Below, in pieces: positions 16,676 through 24,088 of a stretch of 64,000 nt of DNA; position 1 is the stretch's first letter, and every line of letters begins with the position of its first letter. The notes beneath the pieces are model-generated. The model did not search any database, had not been told where the DNA came from, and was given only the letters and a program-made list of their open reading frames with translations. The translations under genes and the position numbers were made by a program. Origin of the DNA: Micromonospora sp. U21 (GTDB lineage: Bacteria; Actinomycetota; Actinomycetes; Mycobacteriales; Micromonosporaceae); assembly GCF_018070045.1 (NCBI RefSeq), contig NZ_JAGPYK010000005.1, positions 1 through 64,000 on the forward strand. The letters are read 5' to 3'.

Positions 16676-17077
16676 TCAGCGACCGACGCGGATGCGGTCG
16701 GCGGGGTACAGCTCGCGGGAGCCGTCTGCGCGGAAGACGACCAGGACCGGGACGCCTTCGCCGATATCCAGCTCACGACGCTCAGCAGGGGTGGGCATCC
16801 GGGCCGAGGCGGTGTCTCCCTTGCGTAGGGTCACCGTTTCGGTCGGCTCCATGCTGCGGACGAACGTGCCGCGCGGAGGTTCGACGATCACGAGCCCTTC
16901 CGACCGGAGTAGCGAGATGGCCTGCCGGACGCTGGTCCGGCTCAGCCCATACTCCTGAGCCAGCCGCAGCTCGCTCGGCAGCGACGCGCCGGGCGCGAGG
17001 TCGCCGGACGTGATCCGGTCACGCAGCAGGTCGGCGAGCTGCCGGAACACTGCCCGATCCGCGCTGGGGTCGATCAC
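16676..17077 (-). CDS. GntR family transcriptional regulator
   Basis: 133-residue GntR-type regulator. N-terminal winged helix: FRQLADLLRDRITSGDLAPGASLPSE, LAQEYGLSRTSVRQAISLLRSEGLV, then PPRGTFVR. The C-terminal part (MPTPAERRELDIGEGVPVLVVFR) looks like the beginning of a UTRA effector domain that stops early. Short GntR proteins of this kind are common in actinomycete integrative elements, and the tRNA fragment at 14.9 kb makes that plausible here. The 340 bases downstream on the same strand (16300-16675) have open frames but none that I recognise. Confidence 0.75.
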   Translation of the reverse strand: MIDPSADRAVFRQLADLLRDRITSGDLAPGASLPSELRLAQEYGLSRTSVRQAISLLRSEGLVIVEPPRGTFVRSMEPTETVTLRKGDTASARMPTPAERRELDIGEGVPVLVVFRADGSRELYPADRIRVGR

Positions 17078-17128
17078 GAATGTGACGCTACGTGTCCAAC
17101 GGTTCTACAGGTGATTGTATCTACCGAA

Positions 17129-17464
17129 CTAAGTATGTACGGTTGCTCGCGGGTGCGGCGTGCCGTGGGTGCAGGTGAACAGCAGCATGCCGTACCCCTC
17201 GGCCTCGACCACGTCGGCCGCGCCCTGGAGCACCTCCCCCATCCAGGGCCAGGTCAGGGCGGGCACCAGCATGCCGACCACCCGGGTACGCCCGCGGGCC
17301 AGGCCGACCGCGCGGGCGCTCGGCACGTACCCGAGGGCGTTGATGACCGCGCGGACCCGGTCGGCGGTGCGGACGTGCACCTCGCCCTTGCCGTTGAGCA
17401 CCCGGGAGACCGTCGTCTTGCTCACCCCCGCGCGGGTGGCGACATCGGCGATGGTGATCGGCAC
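17129..17464 (-). pseudogene. LacI family regulator, N-terminal fragment
   Basis: About 111 residues from GTG 17464: VPITIADVATRAGVSKTTVSRVLNGKGEV is a complete LacI helix-turn-helix, followed by the hinge and the start of the ligand-binding domain (RTRVVGMLVPALTWPWMGEVLQG). It then breaks off at CTHGTPHPRATVHT and stops, where family members run for another 220 residues. The DNA-binding part is intact, and the operator-like palindrome just upstream is still present. Confidence 0.75.
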
Positions 17465-17500
17465 GTCACGCTCCCGGGTCGAAGGGGTAAGGCGTTGTTT

Positions 17501-17514
17501 CGGAACCGGTTCCG
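17501..17514. promoter_or_regulatory. LacI-type operator
   Basis: CGGAACCGGTTCCG is a perfect 14-base palindrome 36 bases upstream of the truncated LacI gene. LacI-family operators are typically short CG-centred palindromes, so it was probably the autoregulatory site. Confidence 0.5.
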
Positions 17515-17754
17515 TCGCAGTCAACCGAAGTGGCGGCGGTCGCGTCAATAACGGACGGGTAAGGAAACATGGCTAAGTTCGATACCTGAAAAAAGTGCCT
17601 CTGGATAGCGCGGCCGATCCAGGGTGTGGCCAGCGTCGATGCGAGGAAACCGGGTCGTCCGGGGGCGTGCCGGCGCCTACCGTGATCCGATCACCGAACC
17701 GGCCGGCCTGGACCGGCTCGCCGCCTTCGCCGTGCCTGACGTCCGCCAGGCGGG

Positions 17755-18039
17755 TCAGGCGGGCCGGGCGCGGGCGTAGACGTCGCCCGAGTTGGCCTCG
17801 TGGGGCAGCGCCCGCAGGTACGCCGCCACCTCGCCCGCCGGCCGCCAGCCATCAAGGGCGAACGCCATCTCGTCGCCGAGCGCCACGGTGAACGTGGTGA
17901 AGCCCAGCCGGGTGAGCCGGTCCAGGCAGTGCGCGGCCAGGTCCCGTTCGATGGTGGTGAACTCGAAGGACAGCGCCGGCAGGGGTCGGCTCAACCCGGC
18001 CAGCACGGCGTCCTCGAACCCCTCCACGTCGATCTTTAG
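17755..18039 (-). pseudogene. FkbM family methyltransferase, C-terminal fragment
   Basis: The last 95 or so residues, beginning KIDVEGFEDAVLAGL, are the C-terminal part of an FkbM-type SAM methyltransferase (the KxDVEGxE motif is characteristic), followed by LPALSFEFTTIERD and a normal end. The N-terminal two thirds are missing; the sequence switches at about 18039 into transposase sequence (HYNEHRPL), so an insertion sequence cut the gene. I do not find the other half beyond the transposase. Confidence 0.65.
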
Positions 18040-18985
18040 GGGGCGGTGTTCGTTGTAGTGCCGCTCGTAGTGGCCAGGACGTGCCGGGCGTGGGCCTCGT
18101 TCATGATGAGCACATGGTTCAGGGCCTCGCGCCGGATGCTGCCGATGCCCCGCTCGCAGTGGGCGTTCATCCGAGGGGCCTGCGGTGCGCACTTGAGGAT
18201 CTCCATCTCCTCGGCGTCGAAGACGGCGTCGAAGGACTGGCCGTACTTGCCGTCGCGGTCGCGCAGCAGGAAGCGCAGGGACTCCATGCGCGTGCCGAGG
18301 TCGGCGGCCAGGTTCCGGGCCTGTTGTACCGCCCACTCACGGGTGGGGTGGGCGGTGACGCCGTGCAGGCGCCGGGTGCCGTGTTCGAGGAACGCCAGCG
18401 CGTACAGGCGCCTGCCGAGGGCGGTGTCGATATGCAGGAAGTCGACGGCGATGATGCCCTGGGCCTAGTCGGTGAGGAACTGGCGCCAGGTCGGGCCGGT
18501 ACGGCGTGGGGCTGGGTCGATGCCCGCCGTGTGGAGGATCTCCCAGACCGTGGAGGCGGCGATGGGTGACCGAGTCGGGCCAGCTCGCCTTGGATCCGCC
18601 TGTGCCCCCATTTCGCGTTGTCTTGAGCGAGCTGCAGGATCAGCTTCTTGAGTGCTGCCTTGGTTTGCGGGCGTCCGGTGCGGGCGCGCCGGGCGCTGTA
18701 GTCCCACTTGGCGGCGATGAATCTGCGGTGCCAGGCCAGCAGGGTCCCGGGCATGACAGGGAAGACCTCGCGCCAGCGGCAGCGGGGTATCAGGCCGGAG
18801 AGGGCAGCCAGCCAGAACCGGTCTGCGGGCTCGTAGCGGACTGAGCCGGCGATCTGACGGCGCAGCACCGCGTTCTCATGCCGGAGTACAAGCAACTCGG
18901 CGTCCTTGGCCGTGTCGCGGCGCAGCAGCACTCCGGGGAAGGACAGCAGCCGGCGGGCCGCCGTGTAGAGCATTGAGATGATCAC
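18037..18985 (-). pseudogene. Integrase-core transposase, several frameshifts
   Basis: Starts at 18985 (MIISMLYTAARRLLSF), N-terminal helical region ELLVLRHENAVLRRQ, then AKWGHRRIQGELARLGH. The frame is lost near 18570, recovered as STVWEILHTAGIDPAPRR, hits a TAG after WRQFLTD, and continues as RFLLRDRDGKYGQSFDAVF, APRMNAHCERGIGSIRREALNHVLI. It shifts once more before HYNEHRPL. These are the DDE integrase-core blocks of actinobacterial rve transposases. With at least two shifts and a stop it cannot be active. It borders the FkbM fragment directly. Confidence 0.75.
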
Positions 18986-19333
18986 GCGGACATGGTTCCA
19001 GCCGAGATCTCTTTACCATCCCGACCTGCGGCGATGACCTTACGAGCCCCACAGGGCCTGTGGAGGCGCAGTTGCTGAACCACGTGCACTTCCTGGCGTT
19101 CCGGGCGCCCTTCGTACGCGTGTACGCCGTCGGAATGCCGGAGATCCAGGGACGTTTCGTCCGTTTCCGCCACGTACGCCAGCGGGTCGGTGCCACGATG
19201 CCGGCAGGGCGTGCCGGCGATGGCCGCCCCCAGCATCGCCCAGCCAGCACCGGTGCCGGCTGACGGCGGTCGGGCCCGCCCGCCGGCATCCCGCCCAGAG
19301 CCGCCCCACGAGCAGAGGAAGTAAACCTAAGCC
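18986..19333. other. Region without a clear gene, 348 bp
   Basis: Between the broken transposase and the VOC gene. A 67-codon plus-strand frame (19060-19263) with NHVHFLAFRAPFVRVYAVGMPEIQG has a protein-like look and may be the tail of a deleted gene, but I do not recognise it. Confidence 0.3.
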
Positions 19334-20101
19334 ATGACGGATATTCCACCGGGAGCACCCGCCTGGGTCGACCTGTTCACCACCGACCTCGCTGGCGCGG
19401 CGAGCTTCTACGCGCCCCTGTTCGGCTGGGCCGTCGCCGAGGCAGACCGGCAACCCCCGGCTGACGGTCACCTCGTCTTCCATCAGCAGGGCAAACCGGT
19501 GGCCGGCGCCGGGCTGGGGACGGGCCCGCAACGGCCGCCCGCCTGGATGCCCTACCTGGCGACCGACGACGCCGACGGGACCGGCCAGCGGGTGACCGCC
19601 GCCGGCGGCCGGATCCTGACCGAGCCGTCCGACGTCCCCGGCTCCCGGCGGACGGCGCTCTTCGCCGACCCGGCCGGGGCACCGTTCGGGGTGTGGCAGT
19701 CGCTCGGCATGCCGGGGGCCGAGGTGTTCGACGTACCCGGCTCGCTGACCTGGGCCGAGCTGACCACGCGGGAGTCGGGCCGGGCTAAGGAGTTCTACGG
19801 CTCGGTGTTCGGCTGGACGGCGGACGACCAACCGATGGGCCCGATCACCTACACCACCTGGCAGCTGGATGGCAGCCCCGTCGCCGGGATGATGCCCATG
19901 ATCGGCGAAGACTGGGGTGACCTCCCGTCCCACTGGATGGTCTACTTCGCGGTCACCGACACCGACAGGGTCGTCGCCGAGTCGCTAGGGATGGGCGCGA
20001 CCCTCGCCGTCCAGCCGACCGACCTCACGCGGGGCCGGTTCGCCGTGCTCACCGATCCGCAGGGGGCGTTCTTCTCGATCCTCGGGACCACTCCGCCCTG
20101 A
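19334..20101 (+). CDS. VOC family protein, two glyoxalase-like domains
   Basis: 255 residues made of two similar vicinal-oxygen-chelate modules: GAPAWVDLFTTDLAGAASFYAPLFGW in the first half and GSLTWAELTTRESGRAKEFYGSVFGW in the second, each ending in a DPAGAPFGVWQ / DPQGAFFSILG strand. Such double-module proteins are often described as glyoxalase or hydroxylase-like and act on small metabolites; the metal ligands of true glyoxalase I are not obvious. GAGGAAG precedes the ATG. Intact gene between pseudogenes. Confidence 0.85.
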   Translation: MTDIPPGAPAWVDLFTTDLAGAASFYAPLFGWAVAEADRQPPADGHLVFHQQGKPVAGAGLGTGPQRPPAWMPYLATDDADGTGQRVTAAGGRILTEPSDVPGSRRTALFADPAGAPFGVWQSLGMPGAEVFDVPGSLTWAELTTRESGRAKEFYGSVFGWTADDQPMGPITYTTWQLDGSPVAGMMPMIGEDWGDLPSHWMVYFAVTDTDRVVAESLGMGATLAVQPTDLTRGRFAVLTDPQGAFFSILGTTPP

Positions 20102-20305
20102 CCGGGCGCGGCTCCGGCCGCACCGGCACCACCAGCGGCCCGTGCTCGCCGTCCACCACCCGCACGCTGGCCCGGTAGTGCTCGGCGAGCAGCTTCTCGG
20201 TGAGTACCTCCCGGGTAGGCCCGCGGCGACCACCCGGCCGTCGGCGAGCAGCACCATCCGGTCGGCGTACCCGCCGGCGATGGAGAGGTCGGAGGCTCGT
20301 GCTCC
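20102..20305 (-). pseudogene. ABC transporter ATPase C-terminal fragment (HmuV-like)
   Basis: Two minus-strand frames join to one C-terminus: LSIAGGYADRMVLLADGRVVAAG in one, then PTREVLTEKLLAEHYRASVRVVDGEHGPLVVPVRP in the next, with a frameshift near 20215. This is the region after the switch His in haemin/siderophore ATPases such as HmuV. Walker A, signature and Walker B are absent. The piece lies against the VOC gene end. Confidence 0.55.
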
Positions 20306-20319
20306 AGCGGTGCTGCTGG

Positions 20320-20731
20320 GTGCAGGAAGCCCTCGCGAACGACACCCTCGACCTGGAACCGCTACGGGATACACTCGACAATCTGCGCGCATCGATGTCG
20401 ACCTGGCAGCTGTGGTGCGTACGCCGGCACGGACGCCTCGTCGCGGCGGGCCGAGCCGGGGCACACGGGCGGGCGTCGCTGATCGGCCGCCTCATGGTGG
20501 CTCCCGACCAGGCCAGGAATGGCATCGGTTCCTGACTGCTCTCGTACGTCGAAGAGCAGGCCCCCGAGGAGACCACGCACTGCCAACTGGTTCACCGGCC
20601 ACCGCAGCGCACGCAACATCGAGCTGTACGAGCGCGCGGGCCATGCCCTCACCGCCACCGTCGGCGCCCCGGACGGCAGCGTCTACCTCACCAAGGAGAA
20701 ATTGCCGATACTTGTGGATGAGAAATCTTGA
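20320..20731 (+). pseudogene. GNAT acetyltransferase, stop and frameshift
   Basis: Plus-strand frame: QEALANDTLDLEPLRDTLDNL, WCVRRHGRLVAAGRAG, RLMVAPDQARNGIGS, then TGA (20533-20535) and LLSYVEEQAPEETT. After a frameshift it continues as TGHRSARNIELYERAGHAL and ends at 20731. The Q-x-x-x-G-I-G acetyl-CoA motif and the LYERAGH motif identify a GNAT N-acetyltransferase. The TGA replaces what is normally an Arg or Gln, so it looks like a simple nonsense change. Confidence 0.65.
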
Positions 20732-20798
20732 CTTGACTGCGGTGAGGACACCCGTAGGCCGCCCTCCAGCACTGACCGCTGTGTCCCTTCGACTGGCC

Positions 20799-21233
20799 TC
20801 ACGACCGTGGGATGGGTAGTTCACGAAGCGGATCGCCGCCGTCGATGAAGAGCCGGGCGTCTGCCGTGGTCGCCATGGCGATACGCTGCAGTACCCGCTG
20901 ACCGACCTGGGGATATCGCCCGTCGAGAGCGCCGACGCAGACAGCGAACACTACGTCGTACGGTTCTTCGTGAGCCTGCGGGACGAACTCTTCGGCAGCG
21001 ACATGGCGGACAGTCATGCGGCCAGATGCGACTTCCTCTACAGAAGCGGCTTCTGCTTGGGCGATGGCGGTGGCCGATCGGTCGATTGCCAGGACGTGGC
21101 CAGTGGTGAGTCGAGCCGCGATCGCTCGTGCGGCTGACCCGGGCCCGCATCCGATTTCGAGGACGCGGGAGTGCGGCTGGAGGGGAAGCGCGTTCACGAT
21201 CGCGGCGAGGCGGGGCGAAAGACTTGCCGGCAT
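20799..21233 (-). CDS. SAM-dependent methyltransferase, small class I
   Basis: 144 residues, short for a class I enzyme but the ends look natural. Motif I LEIGCGPGSAARAIA binds SAM, VLAIDRSATAIAQA carries the acidic ribose ligand, and EPYDVVFAVCVGALDGRYP is the motif IV region. Ends in LFIDGGDPLREL. Substrate unknown. It stands alone between a broken GNAT gene and an IS6-like element and shows no sign of decay. Confidence 0.8.
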   Translation of the reverse strand: MPASLSPRLAAIVNALPLQPHSRVLEIGCGPGSAARAIAARLTTGHVLAIDRSATAIAQAEAASVEEVASGRMTVRHVAAEEFVPQAHEEPYDVVFAVCVGALDGRYPQVGQRVLQRIAMATTADARLFIDGGDPLRELPIPRS

Positions 21234-21254
21234 GAGCGGAAGGATAAGTGAGGG

Positions 21255-22069
21255 GGTTCTGTTGCGTTGCCCGTGTCGAGGGATCGAGGCAGGCTTGACC
21301 GGTGCTGCGGTCGAGTCGTCATCGTCTCTGGTCGCCGCCGAAGTCGGCGTTCACCGGGTTCCGGTTCCCCGCAGAGGTGATCGTCGTCGCGGTCCGCTGG
21401 TACCTGCGCTACAACCTCTTCTACCGGGACGTGGAGGAGGTCCTGGCTGAGCGCGGTGTCGAGATTGACCACGTCACCGTGTTCCGGTGGGTGCAACGGT
21501 TCACCCCGCTGTTGGCCGACGCCGCCCGGTTCGCTCGCTACGCCCGGGTGATCGGTGGTTCGTTGACGAGACCTACGTCAAGGTCAACGGGGTTGGCGGT
21601 ACGTGTACCGGGCGGTCGACCAGTACGGGCAGGTCATCGACGTGCTCGTCACGGCCCGCCGGGACGCTGGCGCCGCCCGGCGGTTCTTCCGACGCGCGCT
21701 GTCGTTGAAAGTGACACCGAGCATGATCGTCACCGACCGCGCCGGTCTACCCTGCCGTGCTCGACGAGCTGATCCCGTCCGCGTGGCACCACGTCGAGCA
21801 GTACGCCAACAATCCGATCGAAGCCGATCACAGCCAGCTCAAACACCGGTTGAGACCGATGCGCGGGCTACGAACCGACACGACAACACAAGTGATCATC
21901 GGCGGCCACGCGCTCATGCAGAACCTGAGCCGCGGACACTACGAACTCGCCATCGACACCCCGCCCGCTCTGCGAGTCGCAGCGGCGGTTGCCGAACTCG
22001 CCCAAGCGATCTGACCGCCCACCCGGCACGGGCTTAACGCGTCTTCCGATCCCACAACGCAACGGCGCC
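21255..22069 (+). mobile_element. IS6-family insertion sequence, degenerate
   Basis: Left end GGTTCTGTTGCGTTG (from 21255) and right end, read inward, GGCGCCGTTGCGTTG (to 22069) are imperfect inverted repeats sharing GTTGCGTTG. They enclose about 0.8 kb with one broken transposase gene, the normal size for IS6. The flanks (AGTGAGGG and CCCGAGGG) share their last five bases, which may be a worn target duplication. Confidence 0.65.
21302..22014 (+). pseudogene. IS6-family transposase, three frameshifts
   Basis: Frame pieces in order: FRFPAEVIVVAVRWYLRYNLFYRDVEEVLAERGVEIDHVTVFRWVQRF; a shift, then GDRWFVDETYVKVNG (first catalytic Asp); a shift, then RYVYRAVDQYGQVIDVLV and SMIVTDRAG (second Asp); a shift, then QYANNPIEADHSQLKHRLRPMRGLR with the catalytic Glu-region and a normal end. 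The DDE residues are all present but spread over three frames, so the copy is dead unless the shifts are sequencing errors. Confidence 0.8.
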
Positions 22070-22600
22070 CCCGAGGGGTCAGGCCGAAAGTGGTGATCGC
22101 CATGGCCGTGAAGACGGGTTGCGTGCCAGGGCGAAGGGGCAGCCGGTGACAGAGGTCGTGCGTCGGCGGGGTCGACACCATGCGCCACGACGCGCCCGTG
22201 GAGGCCATCACCCTAGCGCCATCGAAGGCGCCTGCCGCTTGCGCGGTTGGCCGCTGGCCCCTCCGGTGAACGGCGTCGGCAACCCCTGCGACTAGGCGTG
22301 GGATGCGGTGATCAAATAGGGGCGAATGCGCCGATCTGCTATCGGTCTTCTCGCGAACGGCTGAACCCGGTATCACCTGAAAGGTTGAGTTAGTCGATCA
22401 TCAGGCGGCGCTTGGCTTGCTGCGTCGTTCCTGCCTTGCCCTGCGGTGGGCCCAGGAAATGACCGGTTCGCCCGGTCGGCGAGGGTTCGCCCCGTGGCCG
22501 CCGGCGCGGCCCTGAGGCTCCCGTTGCCGAGGGGCAAAGTGTGGCCATCACCACATGATCGCCGTGTGTAACTGCGGCAGCCCCTGCTTAGCCTCGTCCA
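22070..22600. other. Region without a clear gene, 531 bp
   Basis: Between the IS6 element and the lysozyme-like gene. Both strands have open frames but none with a recognisable motif or a good ribosome-binding site. It probably holds the promoter of the gene at 22601. Confidence 0.35.
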
Positions 22601-23509
22601 ATGCGTAACGACGGCAACCTCGATGACCACCACGGCCTCGGCGGAGCGGCTGACCGTTCGGACGATGTCACCTCCACCAATTGGGCAGTCAGCGGATTCA
22701 AGTACCGACTCTCCGACGCCCTGTCCCGGCTTGCTGGCCTCGCCGGTCTCGATAACCAGGCCGCCGACCGGCGGCGCCGGAACCGAATGGCGATCATCAG
22801 CGGTGCGGCCTGCTGCCTCGGCCTGATCGGCTTCACCCTGATTCCCGCGAACCCCGCCGGCCAGTCACCGACCCCCGACCAGCGTGCCGAGATCGCCCAG
22901 CGGGCGGAAGCCGACGCCGCCTCCCGCGGAATGGCCCGCGAGTCCGTCGCCCCGGTCACCGAAAGCCCCGCCCCCTCAGGCTCCCCGTCGCCGACGGCCG
23001 AGCCCACCCCCTCGACCAAGCCCACCCGCTCGGCCAAGGCGACCGCGAAGCCCAGGCCGAAGCCGAAGCGGATCACCCCGGTCGCCGGGCTGGATCAGGC
23101 CCAGATGGACAACGCGACGGCGATCGTCCGCGCCGGGCAGAAGATGGACGTCCCCCGCCGGGCCCTCGTCATCGCGGTGGCCACGGCGATGCAGGAGAGC
23201 AACCTGTACAACTACGCCAGCGGCGTGCTGCCGGAGTCGCAAAACTACCCGCACCAGGCCATCGGCTGGGACCACGACTCCGTCGGGCTGTTCCAGCAAC
23301 GGCCCAGCACCGGCTGGGGCGCTGTTCCGGACTTGATGAAGCCCGAGTACTCCACCCATCAGTTCCTCACCGCCCTGTTGGAGGTCCCCGGCTGGCAGGA
23401 CCTTCCGCTGACCGTCGCCGCGCAGACTGTGCAGGTGTCGGCGTTTGGGTGGCTGTACGCCCAGCACGAGTGGCGGGCCACCGAGGTCGTGGACGCCGTC
23501 GTCTCCTGA
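22601..23509 (+). CDS. Membrane-anchored lysozyme-like (transglycosylase-fold) protein
   Basis: 302 residues. About 65 cytoplasmic residues, one membrane segment (IISGAACCLGLIGFTLIP, around 65-82), a Pro/Ser/Lys-rich linker (about 95-155), then a C-terminal domain with VIAVATAMQESNLYNYASG, where Glu would be the catalytic acid of an SLT/lysozyme-type fold, and DHDSVGLFQQRPSTGWG. The domain resembles actinomycete cell-wall proteins that cleave or bind peptidoglycan during growth or DNA transfer. Followed by a good terminator. Function inferred from the fold-like motifs. Confidence 0.7.
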   Translation: MRNDGNLDDHHGLGGAADRSDDVTSTNWAVSGFKYRLSDALSRLAGLAGLDNQAADRRRRNRMAIISGAACCLGLIGFTLIPANPAGQSPTPDQRAEIAQRAEADAASRGMARESVAPVTESPAPSGSPSPTAEPTPSTKPTRSAKATAKPRPKPKRITPVAGLDQAQMDNATAIVRAGQKMDVPRRALVIAVATAMQESNLYNYASGVLPESQNYPHQAIGWDHDSVGLFQQRPSTGWGAVPDLMKPEYSTHQFLTALLEVPGWQDLPLTVAAQTVQVSAFGWLYAQHEWRATEVVDAVVS

Positions 23510-23516
23510 CGGCCGC

Positions 23517-23548
23517 CTCCGAGCGGCTCCCCGCAGTGCCGCTCGGGG
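23517..23548 (+). terminator. Hairpin terminator after the lysozyme-like gene
   Basis: CCGAGCGGC (23519-23527) pairs with GCCGCTCGG (23538-23546), nine perfect pairs, starting ten bases after the stop codon. The loop is 10 bases. No T-run follows, as is common in high-GC actinomycetes. Confidence 0.6.
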
Positions 23549-23602
23549 GCGCCGCTTTGGCGAAAGGTGCCTGGACTGTCGATAGGGACCGTCGAGGCAA
23601 CC

Positions 23603-23770
23603 TCAGTCCCGGTAGCCGAGGGTGGCCATCATGCCGGCCTCGGCGTGGTAGGCGTTGTGGCAGTGGGCCATCCAGCGGCCCGGGTTATCAGCGTCGAAGT
23701 CGACGGTGACCGTCCGGCCGGGGACGACGATGACGGCCACCGCCGGTCTGCCGCTGACAAAGCGCGGCGT
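23603..23770 (-). pseudogene. Multicopper oxidase, C-terminal fragment
   Basis: On the minus strand: VIVVPGRTVTVDFDADNPGRWMAHCHNAYHAEAGMMATLGY and a stop at 23603. HCHNxYHxExGMM is the type 1/type 3 copper site at the end of multicopper oxidases. The upstream 450 residues that carry the other copper sites are missing, so this is a relic. Confidence 0.65.
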
Positions 23771-24088
23771 CCGCGAGCGCGCTCGTCACCGTCCGTGCCC
23801 ACCGTCGGATCACTCGCTTGGTGCCGCAGCCGTCCCCGCACCCGAGCCTGGGCCGGGTCCGCCACGGCGATCCGATTCCACACCAATGCCGCCGCGCCGG
23901 CCGCTCCTGCCAGTTTGCGCCCGCGGACGCCGTCATGGCGCCTCCCGTCGCAGCCTTCGATCGAACCAGCTTTGATCCTTGCGATCGTGCTCGGTGAGGC
24001 AAAGCTGGCGTCCAGCGAACGGGCGTCAGCGGTGATCGGCGGGTATCGCGGCGAGCGGTCGATGAAGGCCTTCTTCGTGTCCGCTGTC
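23771..24088. other. Region without a clear gene, 318 bp
   Basis: Between the multicopper oxidase fragment and the end of iolD. Nothing recognisable in any frame; no strong hairpin was found behind iolD. Confidence 0.35.

Noticed and set aside
20533..20535. TGA in the GNAT gene as a second selenocysteine codon
   Set aside because: The position is normally Arg or Gln, the frame is broken again downstream, and no hairpin stands out.
21247..22077. Eight-base target duplication of the IS6 element
   Set aside because: AGTGAGGG and CCCGAGGG match only in part; too weak to call a duplication.
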